A stretch of 10,343 bases of DNA from JAVVRI01 sp036654795 (GTDB lineage Bacteria > Bacteroidota > Bacteroidia > Bacteroidales > Tannerellaceae), in assembly GCA_036654795.1 (NCBI GenBank), contig JAVVRI010000109.1, positions 1-10,343 on the forward strand, written 5' to 3'. The translations under genes were made by a program, and so were the position numbers. The notes beneath the pieces were generated by a model. It saw nothing but the letters and a program-made list of their open reading frames with translations, ran no database searches and was not told the origin of the DNA. Shown piece after piece: positions 1-6,160 of the stretch (position 1 is the first letter of the stretch; each line of letters starts with the position of its first letter).

Positions 1-163
1 GCGTGCGCTTATCATCATCCCAGTTGTACTTCTTCCGCCATTCGCTGATGCTCTTTTCGGTTACGCCCAACATGATGGCTATCTCTTTGCCCGTCATGTT
101 GCCTTTTACAAACAGCCTTTTGGCTGCATCACGTTTCTGTTCCCTGCTCATTTCTTCGGTCAT
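1..163 (-). CDS. Terminase-type helix-turn-helix protein, N-terminal part (runs off left edge)
   Basis: The reverse strand reads from an ATG at 163 to the window edge, giving 54 residues with no stop. An in-frame TAA lies eight codons upstream of that ATG, so this is the first ATG; a second Met at residue 5 is an alternative. Residues about 13-47 form a helix-turn-helix of the kind at the N terminus of phage terminase subunits (P2 gpP-like ATPase subunit, and small DNA-recognition subunits): an alpha helix with AAKRLF, then TGKEIAIMLGVTEKSISEWR, ending in the typical tryptophan-acid pair (NWDD). The inferred role is recognition of phage DNA for packaging. It is transcribed away from the head genes, as P2 genes P and Q are. 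The part seen cannot distinguish a small subunit from the start of a large ATPase subunit; another regulator with a similar HTH is less likely given the neighbours. Confidence 0.6.
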   Translation of the reverse strand, partial: MTEEMSREQKRDAAKRLFVKGNMTGKEIAIMLGVTEKSISEWRKKYNWDDDKRT

Positions 164-232
164 AGGCTTGTCTTTTTTAGGTAATTATTCGCTGATTGCA
201 CAGCAAAGTACGCGCGTGAAAGACTACTAAAA

Positions 233-284
233 AAGTATCTCTCCAAGGGTTTAATGAAGTTCTTCAACCCTTGGAGAGATACTT
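233..284. repeat. Perfect 19-bp inverted repeat in the divergent intergenic region
   Basis: The left arm AAGTATCTCTCCAAGGGTT (233-251) is the exact reverse complement of the right arm (266-284), with a 14-base centre. It lies between the leftward terminase-type gene and the rightward protease gene, the only sizeable non-coding stretch in the left half. Read leftward, the stem runs into six T residues and resembles an intrinsic terminator, which would stop antisense transcripts entering the terminase gene or act as a leader hairpin for it. Read rightward, no clear T-run follows. The right arm ends just upstream of a possible promoter for the head operon, so it could also be a binding site for a dimeric regulator. 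The sequence does not decide between these. Confidence 0.85.
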
Positions 285-313
285 GCAACGCCTTGTTTTC
301 TGCCGTTTATTTG
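282..313 (+). promoter_or_regulatory. Possible Bacteroides-type promoter for the head operon (weak)
   Basis: Bacteroides sigma-ABfr promoters have a -33 TTTG and a -7 TAnnTTTG separated by about 19-21 bases. Here CTTG (282-285) and TTTATTTG (306-313) are 20 bases apart, matching three of four and five of six specified positions. The start would fall near 320, giving a short leader before the ATG at 334. The -33 element overlaps the right arm of the inverted repeat by three bases. A match this loose can arise by chance in AT-rich DNA. Confidence 0.25.
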
Positions 314-333
314 CTGAAAATTTAGCGAGTGAT

Positions 334-1338
334 ATGGCAAAGACATTTGTGATAATAGACGAAAGTAAGGTGAACAGCTTCGGATTTCGTACGATGATAG
401 ACGGGGTTGACCTGAAGCAATACAAAAAGAATCCGATTCTTTTATGGATGCACCAGCGGGCTTTCCGTGGAATAAAAGATGAAGTTCTCCCTTTAGGAAA
501 CGTTGTAAATATACGTGTGGAGGGAGAGGAACTAGGCAAAAGGAAACTTCTTGGCGACGCGCTTTTTGATGAAAAGGATGATTTTGCCAAGCAAATAGGG
601 CAAAAGGTAGAGGACGGCTTTATTCGCATGGTCAGTGCCGGACTTGACCCGTTGGAATGGAGTGACGCGATTGAATTGAAACTTCCAGGGCAAAGCCGAT
701 TGACACTAACCAAGAGCAAATTATTTGAGGTCAGTATTGTAGACATTGGTTCTGATGACGGTGCACTTGCCCTCTGGAAAGACGGCAATATGATAACCCT
801 TGCTGCCGGAGGTGAAAACAAAGAGATTCCAATTTATAACGAAAATAATAACGAAAACAAAAAGGACATGGAAACAAAAGCAATCGCTTTAAAACTGGGT
901 TTGCCGGAGGCGGCTACCGAACAAGAAATTCTGGATAAAATTTCTATCTGTTTGGCTTTTCAAACAGACAACGTAACGATGAAAACAGAACTGAACAGCA
1001 TCAAGCTAAGCGCTATCACCAGTGCGGTGGACGCTGCTGTAACTTCTAAGAAAATCAATGCTGATAAGAAAGAGCATTTTATTAACTTGGGAAAAGCAGT
1101 CGGCATTCAGCAACTCAACGAAACGCTGGCACTGATTCCTGCCTCTCAAAAGCCCACCGATGTGTTGAACCTCTCTCGTAACAGGCAGGCGCAAGTACCG
1201 GGCACGGTTTCTACTGACGCAAATAAGTTGAGCGAATTGTCTGCTGAGGATATTATCACGTTGCGCAAGGATAACAAGGAGGAATACATCCGGCTATACA
1301 AGGCTGAATATAACACTGCTCCCCGATTTGAAGAGTAA
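334..1338 (+). CDS. Prohead protease with C-terminal scaffold-like domain
   Basis: This 334-residue protein has an N-terminal domain (about 1-160) resembling HK97-type/Caudovirus prohead proteases. His40 (in WMHQR) and Ser101 (in RMVSAGLDP) sit where the catalytic pair of that fold is expected, followed by the typical segment KLFEVSIVDIGSDDGALAL. An Asn/Glu/Lys linker (about 167-177) leads to a helical C-terminal region (178-334) resembling Mu gpI and P2 gpO scaffold domains. Such proteins guide capsid assembly, then cleave capsid and scaffold during maturation. The frame is open upstream only to a TTG at 271 inside the inverted repeat, so the ATG at 334 is preferred. The capsid gene begins 22 bases after its stop. 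An in-frame ATG at 868 begins a natural scaffold-only unit (see findings). The protease call is firm; the scaffold role is inferred from family architecture. Confidence 0.82.
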   Translation: MAKTFVIIDESKVNSFGFRTMIDGVDLKQYKKNPILLWMHQRAFRGIKDEVLPLGNVVNIRVEGEELGKRKLLGDALFDEKDDFAKQIGQKVEDGFIRMVSAGLDPLEWSDAIELKLPGQSRLTLTKSKLFEVSIVDIGSDDGALALWKDGNMITLAAGGENKEIPIYNENNNENKKDMETKAIALKLGLPEAATEQEILDKISICLAFQTDNVTMKTELNSIKLSAITSAVDAAVTSKKINADKKEHFINLGKAVGIQQLNETLALIPASQKPTDVLNLSRNRQAQVPGTVSTDANKLSELSAEDIITLRKDNKEEYIRLYKAEYNTAPRFEE

Positions 1339-1360
1339 TAACCAATTAATAAAAGAAGAA

Positions 1361-2419
1361 ATGAAGTTTATATTGAAATTTATGTGCTCCCTGATGGTGA
1401 TGCTTGTCATCAATGTATGTATGGGAAGTGTGTTGGCACAATCATTGGGCATTGAGTCCCAAATCGGCTCTGCCATTCTTGTTGGACTGGGTTGTCTGCC
1501 GTTCATGCCGGTAGGTGTCGCATTGGAAGGCGTTTATACGGAACTATGGACGGGAGAACTTATCAAGATGTTCAGGCAGAAAGCCTCCTGGTTAAAGCGC
1601 ATCCGAAACATGAGTGCATGGGTTAAGTTTAATGTGATTCACCTGGTAGATTTAGGAGCCGACCCAGAAGTGCTGATTAACAATACCACGTATCCCATTC
1701 CTACCGTGGAACTGGTAGACGGTGATGTACCTATTGGTTTGGACAGGTTTGACACGCAAAACACACGCGTCCGATACACAGACCTGCACGCAGCCTCTTA
1801 CGACATTATAGACACACATGTGGAAAGACACAATGTTGCATTGGAACGTAAGTCCGAATTGAAATCAATTCATTCTCTGGCTATTCCTAAATCGGGAATT
1901 GCAGACACTGTGTTCCTGCGTACTACTGGTGCCAAGCGTGCGGACGGATTCAATAAATTAACTCCTAATGACCTGGCCGCTGCTCATGTGGCTTTGTTAG
2001 AAATTGGTGCTACCGGTCCGTTCATTTTGCAACTGGACTCAAAACATACGCTTGATTTGTTGCAGACCGACGAAGTGTTTGCCAAACAGTACAAGAACCT
2101 AGCTACTGGTGAGGTATTGCCAATGTACGGTTTTGACATTTACCCAACAGCGGGCATTCCGATGTATCGCGATGTAGCCGGTGTAATCACAAAAAACCCG
2201 TGGGGTGCTGCTGCTGATGCAAGCAAAGATTTGCGTGCGTCAACTTTCTTTCCGCTCGAACGTGCCGTTCAATGCATGGGCGATGTAGATATGTATAAGC
2301 GCGAAGCCAGCCAGGATCCGGAAGGACGTGCCAATACCATCGGCTTTTCGATGTATCACCTCTGTCTGCCGCTGAATTTCAAAGGATTCGGAGCAATTGT
2401 AGATGACAAAACCGTATAA
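1361..2419 (+). CDS. Major capsid protein with hydrophobic N terminus
   Basis: The ATG at 1361 follows an A/G-rich leader (AAAGAAGAA) and gives 352 residues; the frame extends back only to a TTG at 1328 overlapping the protease gene. Position directly after the protease/scaffold, length and composition fit a phage major capsid protein: a mixed alpha/beta chain with stretches such as WVKFNVIHLVDLGADPEVL, a central helix-rich region with LTPNDLAAAHVALLE, and a C terminus with an aromatic, beta-rich segment. No residue motif is diagnostic, so position carries much of the call. Unusually, residues 3-26 form a signal-peptide-like segment (Lys2 and Lys6, hydrophobic core, VLA before Gln27), and residues about 35-55 are a second hydrophobic, Gly/Pro-rich stretch. 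These may be a pro-segment removed by the protease. A membrane protein is an alternative, but the polar remainder and the context argue against it. Confidence 0.7.
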   Translation: MKFILKFMCSLMVMLVINVCMGSVLAQSLGIESQIGSAILVGLGCLPFMPVGVALEGVYTELWTGELIKMFRQKASWLKRIRNMSAWVKFNVIHLVDLGADPEVLINNTTYPIPTVELVDGDVPIGLDRFDTQNTRVRYTDLHAASYDIIDTHVERHNVALERKSELKSIHSLAIPKSGIADTVFLRTTGAKRADGFNKLTPNDLAAAHVALLEIGATGPFILQLDSKHTLDLLQTDEVFAKQYKNLATGEVLPMYGFDIYPTAGIPMYRDVAGVITKNPWGAAADASKDLRASTFFPLERAVQCMGDVDMYKREASQDPEGRANTIGFSMYHLCLPLNFKGFGAIVDDKTV

Positions 2420-2423
2420 AGTC

Positions 2424-2729
2424 ATGGAAGCAAATAAAAACAGTAAAACAGAGGCTTCGGCCTCTGTTGACGAAGTTGCAAAGGAATCAAAGCAGGCACT
2501 GAATTCGAAAAAGGTATTCGTCAGTAAAGACGGGTATGTTTTCGCACAAGAATGCGATGCAAGGGCTTATGTAGGTAAGGATGGAGAGTACTCCACGGTA
2601 ACTGACGGAACGAGTTTGTCTGTAAATGAAGGAGTCGTGAATATTATGGATAATATTATAAATCAAGCATTTACTCTTGACTCTGCCATTGACAAGCATG
2701 GACATATTGATTCAATAGACGGAAACTGA
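2424..2729 (+). CDS. Small protein of unknown function with an FVxxDxxxF motif
   Basis: A 101-residue acidic protein begins five bases after the capsid stop. An alternative ATG at 2403 would overlap the capsid gene and add seven residues. The first 28 residues are polar and probably disordered (Lys, Glu, Ser, Ala). A compact segment follows at about 29-50, KKVFVSKDGYVFAQECDARA, then a hydrophilic C terminus rich in Asp and Asn. A similar segment occurs in the small protein at 3986-4204. The place after the capsid gene is where head decoration, head completion or DNA-entry proteins are often encoded, and the stop is only one base from the amidase start, so it belongs to this operon. I do not recognise the family, and a structural role is only a guess. 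Confidence 0.65.
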   Translation: MEANKNSKTEASASVDEVAKESKQALNSKKVFVSKDGYVFAQECDARAYVGKDGEYSTVTDGTSLSVNEGVVNIMDNIINQAFTLDSAIDKHGHIDSIDGN

Positions 2730-2730
2730 T

Positions 2731-3192
2731 ATGAACCTAAAATTCTTAGTTATCCACTGCACCGCCACGCCCGAAGGTCGTGTCGTCACAGCCGCCGACA
2801 TCAAGGCGTGGCACACGAACCCGACCTCACAGGGTGGGCGTGGTTGGAAGCAGGTAGGATACACAGACCTATTCAAACTGGACGGGACTGTAGAGCGGTT
2901 GGTAAAGAACAACGAAGATGCGCAGGTAGACCAGTGGGAAGTGACGAATGGAGCAACCGGATACAACAGTATCAGCCGCCATGTGGTTTACGTCGGAGGT
3001 GTAGCCCACAATGGAAAGACAGCCAAAGACACCCGCACCATCGGACAACTACAAGCTATGGAAGCCTACGTGAAAGACTTCCATCGTCGTTTCCCTGATG
3101 TGAAAATCATCGGTCACAATGAAGTAGCCGCCAAAGCCTGTCCCTCATTCGATGTACAAAAATGGTTGAAATCAATAGGTATCAAACAATAA
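2731..3192 (+). CDS. N-acetylmuramoyl-L-alanine amidase (endolysin, Amidase_2/T7 lysozyme type)
   Basis: This 153-residue enzyme is predicted to cut the bond between N-acetylmuramic acid and L-alanine in peptidoglycan, to release progeny from the host. The whole length is one Amidase_2 domain. The metal and catalytic residues can be read by comparison with T7 lysozyme (His17, Tyr46, His122, Lys128, Cys130): His9 in LVIHCTATP, Tyr44 in QVGYTDLF, His129 in IIGHNEVAAKACPSF, Lys135 and Cys137. The segment NSISRHVVYVGG is also typical of the family. There is no signal peptide, so it needs a holin or another export route, and no cell-wall binding domain, as usual for endolysins of Gram-negative hosts. 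It starts one base after the preceding stop and is followed 12 bases later by the one-TM lysis candidate. Confidence 0.92.
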   Translation: MNLKFLVIHCTATPEGRVVTAADIKAWHTNPTSQGGRGWKQVGYTDLFKLDGTVERLVKNNEDAQVDQWEVTNGATGYNSISRHVVYVGGVAHNGKTAKDTRTIGQLQAMEAYVKDFHRRFPDVKIIGHNEVAAKACPSFDVQKWLKSIGIKQ

Positions 3193-3204
3193 ACCTTCCG
3201 AAGG

Positions 3205-3657
3205 ATGGAAAGAACTGAAATCGTATTAGCCGTAATTTCATTGTTAGCCGGTCCGCTAGGCGGATGGCTGACGGCTGTACTACTACGCAAGAAATATGAT
3301 GCCGAAGTGGAAAAGCTACAGGCAGAAGTAGTTGCCGACAAAACAAACACCCGTGGTGATGAATTGGCTAATGTGAAAACAGCGATGGACATCCTGATGG
3401 AACAAGTAGTAGAACCTTTAAAACGCGAAATCAATGGAATTAGAAAAGAGATGGTCCGACTCAGGCGAGCCGTGGAACTGGCTAATCATTGCCCTCATAG
3501 TGCTAGTTGCCCTGTGCGCGATGAGTTGCAAAAGTCCGAAGCCAATCTTGAACCAAGCCCACCAAAACAGCGACAGCCTGCAACGCACAAAAAGATTCGA
3601 GATGAACCTCGTACCTGTCCCCATGAGTGTTGCGAAAATGAAGATCCCTTCGACTAA
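3205..3657 (+). CDS. One-TM coiled-coil protein, candidate lysis protein (inner spanin or holin-like)
   Basis: A 150-residue protein with one N-terminal TM segment (about 6-27, containing LLAGPLGGWLTAVLL), then RKK and a heptad-like helical stretch (about 30-92) probably forming a coiled coil, then a Cys/Pro-rich tail with CPHSASC and CPHECC. Its last 224 bases are read in another frame by the lipobox protein starting at 3434, the same nesting as lambda Rz/Rz1 and P2 lysB/lysC. Place after an endolysin supports a lysis role. Against an inner spanin: the positive residues lie after the TM segment, which by the positive-inside rule would put the coiled coil in the cytoplasm. A single-TM holin or an accessory factor is possible, particularly as no other holin is seen. 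The odd tail composition may reflect constraint from the overlapping frame. Confidence 0.65.
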   Translation: MERTEIVLAVISLLAGPLGGWLTAVLLRKKYDAEVEKLQAEVVADKTNTRGDELANVKTAMDILMEQVVEPLKREINGIRKEMVRLRRAVELANHCPHSASCPVRDELQKSEANLEPSPPKQRQPATHKKIRDEPRTCPHECCENEDPFD

Positions 3658-3964
3658 ATTATCTGCGTTGCCCGTTGGAGCCGGATATAGCATCAAGAGC
3701 GGGCAAGCTACAGTGAAGGTGACCAAAGGAGAAGGTGATTCATTGATTATAACCGGAACCTGTGATAGCCTAGCACGGCAGAACATTATTCTCACAGAAG
3801 AACTAACGCAGGTACGAAGCGAACTATCGGCTATAAAAGAGCAACCGCCTCTTGTTCCCGCACTCACCTGGTGGAAGGAGTTATGGATAAAGATAGGCAA
3901 ACTATCAGTGAGTTTCCTAGCAGGTTGGTTATTATTCCGCCGGCTTCGCAAACGGTTTAAATAA
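3434..3964 (+). CDS. Lipobox protein with C-terminal TM segment, candidate spanin (unispanin-like)
   Basis: This 176-residue protein begins inside the preceding gene, in another frame. After a long n-region it has a hydrophobic core (about 17-30) and a lipobox, CAMSC, with Cys32 as the predicted lipidated residue. A polar periplasmic-type segment follows, including a helical stretch near 115-138 (LARQNIILTEELTQVRSELS). The C terminus has a second hydrophobic segment (about 155-167, SVSFLAGWLLF) followed by a strongly basic tail, RRLRKRFK, which would hold the C terminus in the cytoplasm. An outer-membrane lipid anchor plus an inner-membrane C-terminal TM is the architecture of unispanins such as T1 gp11, which fuse the two membranes at the last step of lysis. 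Alternatively it is the outer partner of the protein at 3205. Lysis context is clear; the mechanism is inferred. Confidence 0.65.
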   Translation: MELEKRWSDSGEPWNWLIIALIVLVALCAMSCKSPKPILNQAHQNSDSLQRTKRFEMNLVPVPMSVAKMKIPSTKLSALPVGAGYSIKSGQATVKVTKGEGDSLIITGTCDSLARQNIILTEELTQVRSELSAIKEQPPLVPALTWWKELWIKIGKLSVSFLAGWLLFRRLRKRFK

Positions 3965-3982
3965 CGATTAAACTTCATTTAA

Positions 3983-4043
3983 ACGATGAAAAAGAAAGAA
4001 GAGACACAGACCACCGAAGAGACGATGAAAAAGAAAGAAGAGA
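3983..4043 (+). repeat. 22-bp direct repeat spanning two in-frame ATG codons
   Basis: The 22 bases at 3983-4004, beginning ACGATGAAAAAGAAAGAAG, recur exactly at 4022-4043. The offset is 39 bases, or 13 codons, so the reading frame is kept and both copies encode MKKKEE. It looks like a small tandem duplication that copied the start codon together with three bases in front of it. Confidence 0.9.
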
Positions 4044-4204
4044 ACGTTCAGCTGGAACCGGACTTTCTCAAACAATACCGGGTTTGCTATCCACGGGCAA
4101 AGCGATTCTTTGTAACGAGCGATAATCTGATATTCCCGGACAATCCCGAAGCCGCTAATGCGCATCAAAGCAGTATTGGACGCGGTGAGTTAAAAACCTA
4201 TTAA
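3986..4204 (+). CDS. Small lysine/glutamate-rich protein of unknown function, FVTSDxxxF motif
   Basis: A 72-residue protein between the lysis cassette and the tail sheath; the sheath ATG follows 12 bases after its stop. Two in-frame ATGs (3986 and 4025) lie in identical contexts because of the direct repeat, so the product is 72 or 59 residues. The N terminus is charged and low in complexity (MKKKEE twice). The second half has a compact segment at about 39-60, KRFFVTSDNLIFPDNPEAAN, aligning without gaps to residues 29-48 of the small protein at 2424: both have F, V, S/T, D, F and A at the same spacing. I do not recognise the family. P2-like phages have tail completion genes here, but nothing in the sequence shows that function. 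Confidence 0.6.
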   Translation: MKKKEETQTTEETMKKKEENVQLEPDFLKQYRVCYPRAKRFFVTSDNLIFPDNPEAANAHQSSIGRGELKTY

Positions 4205-4216
4205 AACAAAAAGACA

Positions 4217-5401
4217 ATGAGTTTACCAAACGTAAATATCACACTGGGCAATGGTAACATGGGTACCGTTAGCCTGTCGGACGATGGCGTAGCTGCCCTT
4301 ATCCTTACCGGTGCAGCCGTAGCCGGGAAACTGGAACTGAATAAAGTCTATGTGCTGGGCTCTACACAGGACTTGAAGAAGTACGGCATTGAAGCAGCAA
4401 CAAATCCGCTGCTTTATAAAGACATTGCAGCGTTCTATACGGTTGCCGGAGACGGTGCGGAACTGCACTTGCTGGTGGTGAGTGAAGCCACTACGCTGAC
4501 ACAGATTTGTGCACCGGATGCCGATGCACCACTGAAGAAACTGATAAACTCTGCCGCCGGACGCATCCGCTTGGTGGGTATCAACCGCAACACGCCTGCC
4601 GCTTATGTGGTAACAAAAGAGAAAGGGCTGGACGCAGATGTAATAACCGCTATTGCAGCGGCACAGGCAGTGGCAGAAGAATTTCTAGTTAGTATTGCAC
4701 CGTTCCGGGTACTGCTTCCGGCTGTTGGCTGGACGGGCGAAACGACAAGTCTATATCAACCGCGCGAAGGTTCATCGAACCGCATATCGGTGGTCTTGGC
4801 TTCGGACGGGAAAGTAGGCGACAGCAAACAGTACAGTGCCGCCATCGGACAGGTACTAGGGCGTGCAGCTAAAATCTCCGTACACCAGAACCTAGGGCGA
4901 GTGCGTGATGGTGCGATTGCTGCGACCGGTTATCTGATGAACGGCAATAAACCGGAAGAGCACTACAGCCAGTGGAATCTATTAAACGATGCCGGCTATA
5001 TCTTTTACCGCACCTTTATTGGAAAGAACGGTTACTATCTCAATGGCGATGCTACGGCAACAACCACTACGGATGATTACTGTTTTCTGAGCTTCGGCAG
5101 GGTGATTGACAAAGCGGTGGTTATCGCTTACAAAACTTATATCGACGACATCTTGGATAACATCGAAGTGGATGCAGTCAAAGGAACCATCCCGGTATAT
5201 ATCTGTAAAGGTTTTGAGGCAAGCATCATCCGGGCGGTTAATACGTCGATGGCTGGCGAAATCAGTTCGTTCACTGCGTACATTGACCCATCACAGAACG
5301 TACTTGCCAACGGACGCATGAATGTGGTTTGCAAGATTGTGCCGCTCGCGACCTTGAGAGAAATTAACGTGAATTTATCATTGACTAATCCAAAATCTTA
5401 A
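4217..5401 (+). CDS. Contractile tail sheath protein (DUF2586-like)
   Basis: This 394-residue protein starts MSLPNVNITLGNGNMG, a beginning I associate with the DUF2586 tail sheath family of Bacteroides phages. Sheath subunits polymerise around the tail tube and contract to drive it through the cell envelope. The N-terminal part alternates strands and Ala/Gly-rich helices; about 180-260 includes the surface-loop-like region QPREGSSNRISVVLASDG; the C-terminal segment, with IRAVNTSMAGEISSFTAYID and ending in INVNLSLTNPKS, fits the conserved inner sheath domain and strand-exchange arm. The tube gene starts four bases after its stop, the usual sheath-tube pairing (P2 FI-FII). The length is close to the 396 residues of the P2 sheath. 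Its presence is the main reason to class the phage as contractile-tailed. Confidence 0.87.
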   Translation: MSLPNVNITLGNGNMGTVSLSDDGVAALILTGAAVAGKLELNKVYVLGSTQDLKKYGIEAATNPLLYKDIAAFYTVAGDGAELHLLVVSEATTLTQICAPDADAPLKKLINSAAGRIRLVGINRNTPAAYVVTKEKGLDADVITAIAAAQAVAEEFLVSIAPFRVLLPAVGWTGETTSLYQPREGSSNRISVVLASDGKVGDSKQYSAAIGQVLGRAAKISVHQNLGRVRDGAIAATGYLMNGNKPEEHYSQWNLLNDAGYIFYRTFIGKNGYYLNGDATATTTTDDYCFLSFGRVIDKAVVIAYKTYIDDILDNIEVDAVKGTIPVYICKGFEASIIRAVNTSMAGEISSFTAYIDPSQNVLANGRMNVVCKIVPLATLREINVNLSLTNPKS

Positions 5402-5405
5402 TAAT

Positions 5406-5831
5406 ATGACTCGTATCAATGGCAAAGATTATGTGTATTGTGATCTAAGAGTCTTCCTGCTGGGTTGCGAAGTCACCGGACTGCGTGGCATCGAATACAA
5501 AGTGAAACAGCAAAAGGAAGTACTTTATGCTTCCGGCCTTAAAGGCCGTAGTGTACAAAAAGGCAAGAAGGAGTACGAAGGTACTATCACCTTGTTGCAG
5601 AGTGAGCTTATTGCCTTAGACCGTGCTGCACAGGAAAAAGGCTACGAAGACATCACGGATATCGACTTCGATGTAATTGTGTCGTATGTGCCAGCTAACG
5701 GTATTGTCACTACCGACAAGCTGGTGAACGTATCTATCACTGAGATTCCGCGCGGAATGAAACTGGATGATTTGAATATGGAAATCGCACTGCCGTTTAT
5801 CGCGCTGGACATAGAATCAAATGTATTGTAA
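5406..5831 (+). CDS. Tail tube protein
   Basis: A 141-residue protein directly after the sheath gene, in the place of P2 FII. Tail tube subunits stack as hexameric rings to form the DNA channel inside the sheath. The sequence is predominantly beta, without signal peptide or TM segment. The segment KEVLYASGLKGRSVQKGKKEYEGTITL (given here only as its position, about 37-63) resembles the Gly-rich strand-loop-strand of the XkdM/gp19 class, where G, G, KG and EGTIT elements precede the alpha helix (here LLQSELIALDRAAQ). The C-terminal part gives further strands ending IALPFIALDIE. Length matches tube proteins of 130-170 residues. The gene order sheath, tube, chaperone, tape measure makes the call strong although sequence motifs in this family are weak. 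Confidence 0.82.
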   Translation: MTRINGKDYVYCDLRVFLLGCEVTGLRGIEYKVKQQKEVLYASGLKGRSVQKGKKEYEGTITLLQSELIALDRAAQEKGYEDITDIDFDVIVSYVPANGIVTTDKLVNVSITEIPRGMKLDDLNMEIALPFIALDIESNVL

Positions 5832-5854
5832 AATCAAGTAATATTTAAAAGAAT

Positions 5855-6160
5855 ATGGCAGCAAAAGTAGAAAAAACAATCGAACAAAAGATTGAAGAAT
5901 GGAAAGCCAAATACGGTGATGTATATAAGGTAGAGGTAGACGGACATTCCGGCTATTTAAAAAAACCCAGCCGCAAAGCATTGGGAGCCGCCGCAGTTAT
6001 CGGCAAATCCGACCCAATGAAGTACAACGAAACATTGCTGGCAAACTGCTGGATTGAAGGTGACGAAATCATTAAAACCGATGATTCCCTCTTCTTGGGT
6101 GTGTCTGCTCAGTTGGCAGAACTCATTGAAATCAAGGAGGCAGAAATAAAAAAGCTATAA
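5855..6160 (+). CDS. Tail assembly chaperone, short unshifted form
   Basis: This is the conventional product of the same gene, read through the slippery site without shifting: 101 residues, no TM segment, mostly helical. The N terminus is charged (KVEKTIEQKIEEWKAKYGDV), followed by a short beta-like element (YKVEVDGHSGYLKKPSRKAL) and helices ending at IEIKEAEIKKL. It would be the abundant gpG-like partner, with the frameshifted protein as the minor form. The gene begins 23 bases after the tube stop in an AT-rich leader. A stand-alone protein without frameshifting remains possible, but the slippery sequence and open -1 frame make that less likely. Confidence 0.78.
   Translation: MAAKVEKTIEQKIEEWKAKYGDVYKVEVDGHSGYLKKPSRKALGAAAVIGKSDPMKYNETLLANCWIEGDEIIKTDDSLFLGVSAQLAELIEIKEAEIKKL

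Noticed and set aside
3..230. Rightward open frame of 75 codons at the left edge
   Set aside because: It is antisense to the helix-turn-helix protein, whose motif is clear on the reverse strand; the forward translation is Ser/Leu-rich with no recognisable feature.
271..333. Upstream TTG start for the protease gene
   Set aside because: The extension translates the inverted repeat and gives no protease-like sequence; the ATG at 334 begins the conserved domain.
264..821. Long leftward open frame opposite the protease gene
   Set aside because: Ser/Arg/Pro-rich translation without domain features, opposite a gene with identifiable catalytic residues; a shadow frame.
1328..1360. Upstream TTG start for the capsid gene
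   Set aside because: It lies within the end of the protease gene; the ATG at 1361 has a good A/G-rich leader.
2808..3098. Forward open frame inside the amidase gene
   Set aside because: Overlaps the amidase metal-site coding region in another frame and gives a Gly/Arg/His-rich translation with no features.
3983..4043. Direct repeat considered as a CRISPR unit
   Set aside because: Only two copies, with a 17-base gap, inside a coding frame.
5533..5548. Short inverted repeat GGCCTTAAAGGCC in the tail tube gene
   Set aside because: Small dyad within coding sequence, no T-run and no regulatory context.
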